From NCBI RefSeq assembly GCF_000001735.4, contig NC_003070.9:18523971-18587970 (forward strand): DNA of 64,000 bases. Direction: 5' to 3'. Source of the DNA: Arabidopsis thaliana (lineage: Eukaryota > Streptophyta > Magnoliopsida > Brassicales > Brassicaceae). Of the stretch, positions 57,730-64,000 are shown piece by piece; within the stretch, counting starts at the first letter, position 1, and the number at the start of each line of letters is the position of its first letter. The notes beneath the pieces were generated by a model, which ran no database searches, was not told the DNA's origin, and saw nothing but the letters and a program-made list of their open reading frames with translations. The position numbers and the translations under genes are program-made.

Positions 57730-58060
57730 CCAAACATCTAAGAGGTCACACACTAGAGTCACATGCAGTGAACTGTCATAATTTTATCACATTATTGTGT
57801 TCTCCATCATGTAAAAAGGAGTGGTTCTTTTGTACGTGTTATTTGGTTGTATGTTCTCGGTCAAAAGCCCAATTGTGGGATGGCCCATTAATGATAAAGC
57901 CCCTTTTAATTTTAAAAAAACAAACAAAGCCGGCCTGAAATAATAATCGGGTCCCGGGTTGACTGGTCCGACCGACCGGTTCGGTGAGATATTAATGAAT
58001 GTTTTTCTTCACTCTCCCGATTTCAATTTTTCGGGATCGAGTCCGTTCCGACAAATTAAT

Positions 58061-58105
58061 TTAACAGTCAATGCCGGCAAAAAAAAAAAAAAATTAACAG
58101 TCAAT
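58061..58105 (+). repeat. 12-bp duplication flanking a GCCGGC-poly(A) micro-insertion in the SIRB leader
   Basis: TTAACAGTCAAT occurs at 58061-58072 and 58094-58105. The 21 bp between are GCCGGC followed by A15. The right copy ends 12 nt before the SIRB ATG. This is the same signature as the micro-insertions near 29.8 and 30.6 kb. Confidence 0.75.
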
Positions 58106-58116
58106 TGGCGGCGAAG

Positions 58117-59544
58117 ATGACGACTCAGTCGCAGTTCTTAGTGAACCTCTCTTACGGAGGCCTCGCCTCCCAAAGGTTCATCTTCCTTTCCTCTATACCC
58201 CTTCTATCGCTTTCTTCTGTTGTGTTGCTTTCTTCTGAATGATTTTTTTTTTGTCGATTTGTTTTTGTAGTAATCTCAGAGCGAATAATCGTGTTTCACC
58301 TTCTTCTTGTCAAATTACACGAACAAATCGCTCATGGGCATTACCAGTTTCCTTTAAAGTTGAGAAATTTCAACTCCAACGAGGAAGGAGGAGAAGAGGA
58401 TCACCATGTTTTGGGGAGAGCGAAGGGTTGGTCAAAAATGGGATTGGTGATGCTGATGGGATTATAATTGTTGATCACGGTTCTCGTCGCCGTGAATCCA
58501 ATCTTATGCTTGGTAATAGCTTTGTTTCTCTTCCTTCTCCTTCTTCATTTTCTTTGTTGTCCTTACTTTATTGTATAGTATACTTCCTTTACGGCTTTAC
58601 CTTGTGCGAGTTTATGTAATTGTGTTGTTGTTTCTGTATTTCAGAGGAGTTTGTGAAAATGTTCAAAGAAAAAACTGGTTACCCAATTGTAGAGCCTGCT
58701 CATATGGTAACTCTTTCTAATGTTCTCACCTTTATGCATAGTGAGAACCATACCCATGAGTTTGATACAGTCTGATTTCCGTTTCTTGGTCATCTTTTGC
58801 ATTTAGCTTAATATGTTCTATATCAGGAAATTAGATGACTTTCAAGCTCTGCTTGCTGTTTGCTGATTTTTACACTTTACATCAGGAATTGGCTGAGCCA
58901 TCTATAAAAGATGCATTCAGTTTGTGTGTACAACAAGGGGCGAAACGTGTAGTTGTGAGCCCGTTTTTTCTATTTCCTGGAAGACATTGGCATACGGTAT
59001 GGCTTTGTTCATCTCAATTTGTTTTGTTTTCTTGAAGCTTCTAGCTTTTCTTATTTATGGGATTATTGGAGGATGTACATTAATGGCCTAGTGAGATCAT
59101 GACCCTTATTTGATTCAGGACATTCCCTCGTTGACGGCTGATGCTGCAAAGGAGTTCTCTGGCATCTCATACCTCATAACTGCACCTCTCGGCCCCCATA
59201 ATCTCCTCCTGGTAAGTTATAAAGCATATTTTCCCCCCAAAACGAGCGAGCACTTTAAACCTAAGGGATGTGAGAGCATCCTCATGCATTAGTGAATGCC
59301 ACTTTTTTCCCTTGAACTTCCAATGAGAGCATCCTCATGCATTAGGGATCTTCTGCTGTTTAATCTTCACAAGAGATCTGTTCTTCTTTTGGCTCTTGAT
59401 CTTTCAGTAATCTACTAATATTTCTTTCTGCAGGACGTTGTAAATGACAGAATCCAACATTGCTTGAGCCATGTTGAAGGTGATGCTGACGAGTGTCTTG
59501 TTTGTGCTGGAACAAATAAGTGCAAGCTCTACAATAGTTCTTAG
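58117..59544 (+). CDS. SIRB: Sirohydrochlorin ferrochelatase (SirB), plastid
   Basis: SirB inserts ferrous iron into sirohydrochlorin, the last step of siroheme synthesis. Siroheme serves plastid nitrite and sulfite reductases. Six exons join in phase: 58117-58175, 58271-58512, 58645-58706, 58886-58996, 59119-59211 and 59434-59544. They encode 225 aa, the length I recall for AtSirB. The N-terminal part, rich in Ser/Arg and poor in acidic residues, is a plausible chloroplast transit peptide. The mature enzyme is a single-domain CbiX-type chelatase starting at GIIIVDHGSRRRESN (His after VD is the expected metal-binding residue). Then come VVVSPFFLFPGRHWHTDIPS with the second conserved His, and a C-terminal CLVCAGTNKCK segment. 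Its cysteines suit the reported [2Fe-2S] cluster of plant SirB. The locus corresponds to AT1G50170. Confidence 0.96.
59271..59347. repeat. 24-bp direct repeat in the last SIRB intron
   Basis: TGAGAGCATCCTCATGCATT followed by AG-G occurs at 59271-59294 and 59324-59347, differing at one base near the end. The 29 bp between are unrelated. Both copies lie in the intron 59212-59433. It could be a footprint of a transposon or a slippage duplication. Confidence 0.8.
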
Positions 59545-60264
59545 GTGTACATGTAAGAACGTTTTTGTATATCTGCTCATCTTCTCTAACCTTCGGATGC
59601 GGGAAAAAAAGGAGGCATAGTATATTGTTCATACTCATCATTTAGTACGCGTCCTATGTTTCAACAAGGGAGTTTTGAGATTTATGTTCTTTTCTTCTTA
59701 TTGCAGACCAATTTGAAAGACTACGATAATATAATAAAAGCTGTCTGTTAAATGTTGTCTCTCCCTCTTATCAACAAATTAAGAAATTGAAATTTGATGT
59801 ATCGTATATCAGCAATGTTTCATGGTTATAAAAAAAATAGAAGTTTCTCTCGATGCTTTTTCTGGCCTCCTTTTTCTTTTCTTATTGGGTTTCGTGCATT
59901 GCATTTGTTGAACCACAAGGCAGAGACCATTTTTCCTTATTGTAACTTCTGCAGGTAAAGATAAGAGGGAAAACGTGTGGTTGTAGGAGATAGCAAAGAC
60001 TTTTGAATGTCTCCCACCAAATTCTGATGAATGAATATGTGGATGTGGTATTTCATGGACCAGCACAAAAGAGCATTTCAAGAAGTCGTTTGGTAGCTGT
60101 ACCATCTAATTATGTTCACATGATGCTGAGAGTTGAATAATTCAGAAAGGGACAAAGAGTGTTATGATTGCGTTGACTTGGAGTCATGTTTCATGAAGGT
60201 AGTGCGTAGTTGACTCTTTTCTAGTGTAGGAGGTAGAGATTTGGGAGAGTCACTAGAACACGAA
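59545..60264. other. Spacer between SIRB and the NLR gene
   Basis: It contains the SIRB 3' flank (AATAAAAGCTG near 59732 is a possible poly(A) signal) and the NLR promoter and leader. No separate gene is seen. Confidence 0.5.
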
Positions 60265-63166
60265 ATGGCAGAGGCTATTGTTTCTGTTACAGTGCAGAAG
60301 CTAGGACAGTTGCTCTTGGAAGAACCGTTGTTCTTATTTGGTATAGGTGACCAAGTGAAGCAGCTGCAAGACGAATTGAAGCGTTTGAATTGCTTTTTGA
60401 AAGATGCAGATGAGAAGCAGCATGAAAGCGAGAGAGTGCGTAACTGGGTTGCAGGCATTAGAGAAGCTTCTTATGATGCAGAGGATATCCTCGAGGCATT
60501 TTTCCTCAAAGCAGAATCAAGGAAACAAAAAGGGATGAAAAGGGTGCTTAGGAGGCTTGCTTGCATCTTGAACGAAGCGGTTTCACTTCATAGTGTTGGC
60601 TCAGAGATTAGAGAGATCACCTCCAGGCTTTCTAAGATAGCAGCAAGCATGCTAGATTTTGGTATAAAAGAATCTATGGGCAGAGAAGGTTTGAGTTTGT
60701 CTGATAGTCTAAGAGAACAGAGGCAATCGTTTCCATATGTTGTTGAGCATAATCTTGTTGGGTTAGAGCAGAGTCTAGAGAAGTTGGTGAATGATTTAGT
60801 TTCCGGAGGTGAGAAACTAAGAGTCACGTCCATCTGCGGAATGGGTGGTTTGGGGAAAACAACTTTAGCCAAACAGATTTTCCATCACCATAAAGTGAGG
60901 CGTCATTTCGATAGATTTGCTTGGGTATATGTTTCTCAAGACTGTAGACGGAGACATGTTTGGCAAGACATTTTTCTGAATCTCAGCTACAAGGATGAAA
61001 ATCAGAGAATACTCAGCTTGAGGGATGAACAACTTGGAGAGGAGTTGCATCGGTTCTTGAAAAGGAATAAATGCCTCATTGTGCTTGATGATATCTGGGG
61101 CAAAGATGCTTGGGATTGTCTGAAACACGTCTTTCCACATGAAACAGGTAAACTAGTAGTGTTAAGATACAACTAATGTTCTATAATCCTTGTCATTTTT
61201 ATAGGCTAGTAGTATCTACTGTAGGAAGCGAAATAATCCTCACTACTCGGAACAAGGAAGTCGCTTTATATGCTGATCCCAGGGGTGTGCTTCATGAGCC
61301 ACAATTGCTAACATGTGAAGAGAGTTGGGAGCTGTTGGAGAAAATTTCATTATCTGGAAGAGAAAATATAGGTAATCATTTGGCTCTATTCTTTCTGCAG
61401 CATATATACTATCATACTTCACACACTTATTCACCTGATATGCAGAGCCAATGTTGGTCAAGAAAATGGAGGAGATTGGGAAGCAGATAGTTGTAAGGTG
61501 TGGAGGTTTACCTCTAGCTATAACAGTTCTTGGAGGACTTCTGGCAACGAAAAGTACATGGAACGAGTGGCAAAGAGTATGCGAGAACATCAAATCATAT
61601 GTTTCAAATGGAGGTAGTAGCAATGGAAGTAAGAACATGCTAGTTGCAGATGTTTTGTGCTTGAGTTACGAGTACTTGCCTCCCCATGTAAAGCAATGTT
61701 TCCTCTACTTTGCTCATTATCCTGAAGACTATGAGGTTCATGTGGGAACACTAGTTAGTTATTGCATCGCAGAGGGAATGGTTATGCCTGTAAAACACAC
61801 AGAGGCTGGCACGACAGTGGAAGATGTCGGGCAAGATTATCTTGAGGAATTAGTAAAGAGAAGCATGGTTATGGTTGGGAGGAGGGACATTGTAACTTCG
61901 GAAGTCATGACATGCCGTATGCATGACCTCATGAGGGAGGTGTGTTTACAGAAGGCAAAGCAAGAAAGCTTTGTGCAAGTTATTGATTCAAGGGATCAAG
62001 ATGAAGCTGAGGCTTTTATATCTCTTTCGACCAATACATCTCGTAGAATTTCTGTCCAACTACATGGTGGAGCAGAGGAGCACCATATCAAGAGTCTGTC
62101 GCAGGTGAACTACATAAATCCTCGATCTAGATCTCTTGTGTGAATTATAAAGAATCAAGGAAGTTCATGGGCACTTTTGGGTAAGGTTTCCTTCAGAAAG
62201 ATGAAACTTCTTCGAGTTCTAGATCTTGAGGGAGCTCAAATCGAGGGAGGGAAGTTGCCAGACGATGTAGGAGATCTCATCCATTTGAGGAACCTGAGCG
62301 TGAGATTGACAAACGTGAAGGAACTTACATCATCTATTGGAAACTTAAAGTTGATGATTACTCTAGACTTGTTCGTGAAAGGGCAACTGTATATTCCAAA
62401 CGTGTAATGGAAGCTGCATCGGCTGAGACATTTGTGTATGCCTTCAGATCTTGATCCCAAAACAAAGCTGGACTTGAGTACTCTAAGAAACTTGCAGCAA
62501 CTCTGGGATTTTCCTGTTGGAAAGTGCAATCCAAGGGATCTTTTAGCAATGACAAGTCTTAGAAGATTGTCTATCAATCTTTCTTCGCAGAACACAGACT
62601 TCGTGGTGGTGTCTTCACTAAGTAAAGTCTTGAAACGTCTCCGTGGCTTGACAATAAACGTTCCATGCGAACCTATGCTTCCACCAGTAGATGTAACACA
62701 GTTGGTCTCTGCATTTACTAATCTCTGTGAACTGGAACTGTTCCTTAAACTAGAAAAACTCCCAGGAGAACAGAGTTTCTCCTCTGATCTTGGTGCTCTA
62801 CGTTTGTGGCAATGCGGATTAGTGGATGACCCGTTTATGGTTCTCGAGAAGCTTCCAAACTTGAAGATTCTCCAACTGTTTGAAGGATCATTTGTAGGTA
62901 GTAAGCTTTGTTGTTCCAAGAATCTAGAGAATCTAGAGGAGTGGACTGTAGAAGACGGTGCCATGATGCGTCTTGTCACCGTGGAGCTAAAGTGTTGTAA
63001 CAAACTGAAGTCAGTTCCTGAAGGAACGAGATTCCTAAAAAATCTACAAGAAGTAGAGATTGGGAACAGGACAAAGGCATTTAAGGACAAGCTAATCTCT
63101 GGTGGTGAAGATTTCTACAAGGTTCAACATGTGCCTTGTGTTGTTTTTGAGAACTGTGAACTTTAA
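60265..63166 (+). CDS. CAR1: CC-NB-LRR immune receptor (CAR1-like, RPP8/RPP13 type)
   Basis: This is an intracellular NLR; CAR1 is reported to recognise the Pseudomonas effectors AvrE and HopAA1. The exons are 60265-61147, 61225-61371, 61446-62104, 62186-62401 and 62498-63166, giving 857 aa, the length I recall. The Rx-type coiled coil (MAEAIVSVTVQKLGQLLLEE; YDAEDILEAFF) is followed by P-loop GMGGLGKTTLAKQ, kinase-2 CLIVLDDIWG, RNBS-B GSEIILTTRN, GLPL CGGLPLAITVLGGLLA and MHD CRMHDLMREVC, then LRRs (KMKLLRVLDLEGAQIEGG onward). The first two introns (77 and 74 nt) are ordinary. The last two (81 and 96 nt) are multiples of three and each removes one in-frame stop (62141-62143 and 62405-62407). 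Without that splicing the receptor is truncated before most of the LRR. The ATG at 60265 is preferred because translation upstream in frame lacks an ATG. The locus corresponds to AT1G50180. Confidence 0.9.
62105..62185 (+). other. CAR1: Putative stop-containing 81-nt intron (exitron-like) in the NLR LRR
   Basis: It has GT at 62105 and AG at 62185 and joins LSQ to VSFRKMK in frame. Read through, it encodes NPRSRSLV, a stop, then KNQGSSWALLGK, which looks like normal NLR linker sequence. It is therefore probably former exon carrying a nonsense mutation. Confidence 0.6.
62402..62497 (+). other. CAR1: Putative stop-containing 96-nt intron (exitron-like) in the NLR LRR
   Basis: It has GT at 62402 and AG at 62497 and joins YIPN to QLWDF in frame. 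Read through, it encodes a stop two codons in and then WKLHRLRHLCMPSDLDPKTK, a standard LRR segment of this NLR class. Confidence 0.6.
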
Positions 63167-64000
63167 GAATTTGGGTGTTACAGGTGTATATGATCTTGTT
63201 AAAGATTTTCCCCTTTCAGGTTAAAAACATAAAAGTTTGATATCGGTGTAGTCTCCTAAATAAGACGTTCTTTGTTTCAATTTTAAATTCTCTCAAGTAA
63301 AATGGAAACCATTAGGTTATAAGCAAAACCTTTCCTCTGCCCTATCCGAATCAAAAAGTACTATCCATTGAACAACCACAAGTTTCTTCTATGTCTCAAG
63401 ACCTCAAATCATTGAATTCAACATTCCTTCCCATAAAGTAAGTGTACTGGTATTGGTATGTTTCATGTATAGACGTCATACCTAACGCACGCATCAAATG
63501 CACCCAAGGAATGAATACTTATGGTAATTGTAATTCCCTACACAAGAGTCGTCACATGTGTAGAACCACCCGATCAGTCACATTTAGTTTCCTTCTCAGA
63601 CCAATACCAGTGCTTTCATGATTGCTCGTAGCATGTGATCAACGAAGAAAGGTGTCAATCTTAATAACGGTTTTATACTCTTGGGAGAAGATGATACAAA
63701 AGCTTTTGACTTTTGATAGTTTTTCTCTAATTGACACTTTCTGTTTTTCTTATCCGACGAGTATTTGCGTCGTCTTTGAGATTATGATATATTTTACTTG
63801 GTTCTGCTACTTTTAGTTATTGGAATAGTAAGAGACGACGCAAGTAAGAAAAAACAAACATGTATGCATGCTTTCTTGAAATTCAAGGCATTCCAACTAA
63901 ATTAGATAAAATAAACACTACAATAAAAATTAGGGCAATAGAAAGAAGAAAAAACGAACACTTAAACTAGAATATGAAATCGAAATCATAAGTAACTAAA
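63167..64000. other. 3' flank of the NLR gene, with a short inverted repeat
   Basis: There is no gene. TTGCGTCGTCT at 63766-63776 is inverted as AGACGACGCAA at 63833-63843, with T-rich and A-rich extensions, so the 56-bp spacer could be looped out. The open stretch at 63622-63816 has no recognisable domain. Confidence 0.5.

Larger units (their letters stand above)
54694..58116. other. Divergent intergenic region between the AAA ATPase and SIRB genes
   Basis: It contains the AAA ATPase leader and promoter (to about 55.3 kb), a degraded Emigrant-like element (55817-56020), long AT-rich DNA, a 5'-truncated LINE fragment (57417-57729) and the SIRB promoter with a tailed micro-insertion (58061-58105). 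The short open frame at 56448-56663 has no recognisable domain. Confidence 0.6.

Noticed and set aside
62236..63090. 284-codon minus-strand open frame across the NLR LRR region
   Set aside because: It is the antisense shadow of the LRR exons; its Ser-rich composition is typical of reading Leu-rich coding DNA backwards.

Overview
The window is plant nuclear DNA, and almost certainly Arabidopsis thaliana chromosome 1 around locus AT1G50030 to AT1G50180. Intergenic DNA is AT-rich, the genes carry GT-AG introns, and the gene order and reconstructed proteins match that interval as I remember it. Rebuilt lengths are 356 aa for the BCAT6-like gene, 225 aa for SIRB and 857 aa for the CAR1-like NLR. 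Locus names come from recognition, not from a search.

Layout, left to right. Positions 1-15649 (minus) hold most of the TOR kinase gene; its 3' end, with the catalytic and activation loops, lies off the left edge. Positions 18266-19853 (plus) hold a DUF1005 gene. Positions 22195-28476 hold two tandem plus-strand PR-1-like CAP genes. Between them, on the minus strand, is the non-coding TAS1b locus (about 25235-26073): a miR173 target site at 25690-25711 sets a 21-nt register in which two tandem siR255-type siRNAs are exactly positions 3'D5 and 3'D6. Positions 29029-36249 hold a duplicated unit, tRNA-Leu(UAG) plus a minus-strand branched-chain aminotransferase (BCAT7-like, then BCAT6-like). In the first copy, transposable-element insertions separate tRNA and enzyme gene. 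Positions 38332-42045 (plus) encode an Rgp1-family Rab-GEF subunit. Positions 42634-45555 hold a broken cytosolic leucyl-tRNA synthetase copy. Positions 45951-54693 (minus) encode an AAA ATPase with a C-terminal Msp1/katanin-type module. Positions 58117-59544 (plus) encode SIRB, the sirohydrochlorin ferrochelatase. Positions 60265-63166 (plus) encode a CC-NB-LRR immune receptor (CAR1) whose LRR has two in-frame stops that lie inside putative introns.

There is no operon logic; these are independent eukaryotic genes: growth signalling (TOR), secreted CAP proteins, branched-chain amino-acid metabolism, Golgi trafficking, siroheme synthesis and immunity. The connecting themes are local duplication (CAP pair, tRNA+BCAT pair, LeuRS copy, 21-nt siRNA repeat) and retroposition. 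Two 5'-truncated LINE fragments have clear target-site duplications. Three very small poly(A)-tailed insertions also sit between short direct repeats, one of them 12 nt from the SIRB start codon. MITEs include an Emigrant-like element in a CAP intron, a degraded Emigrant relative, a Harbinger-like element and a near-perfect hairpin of about 290 bp.
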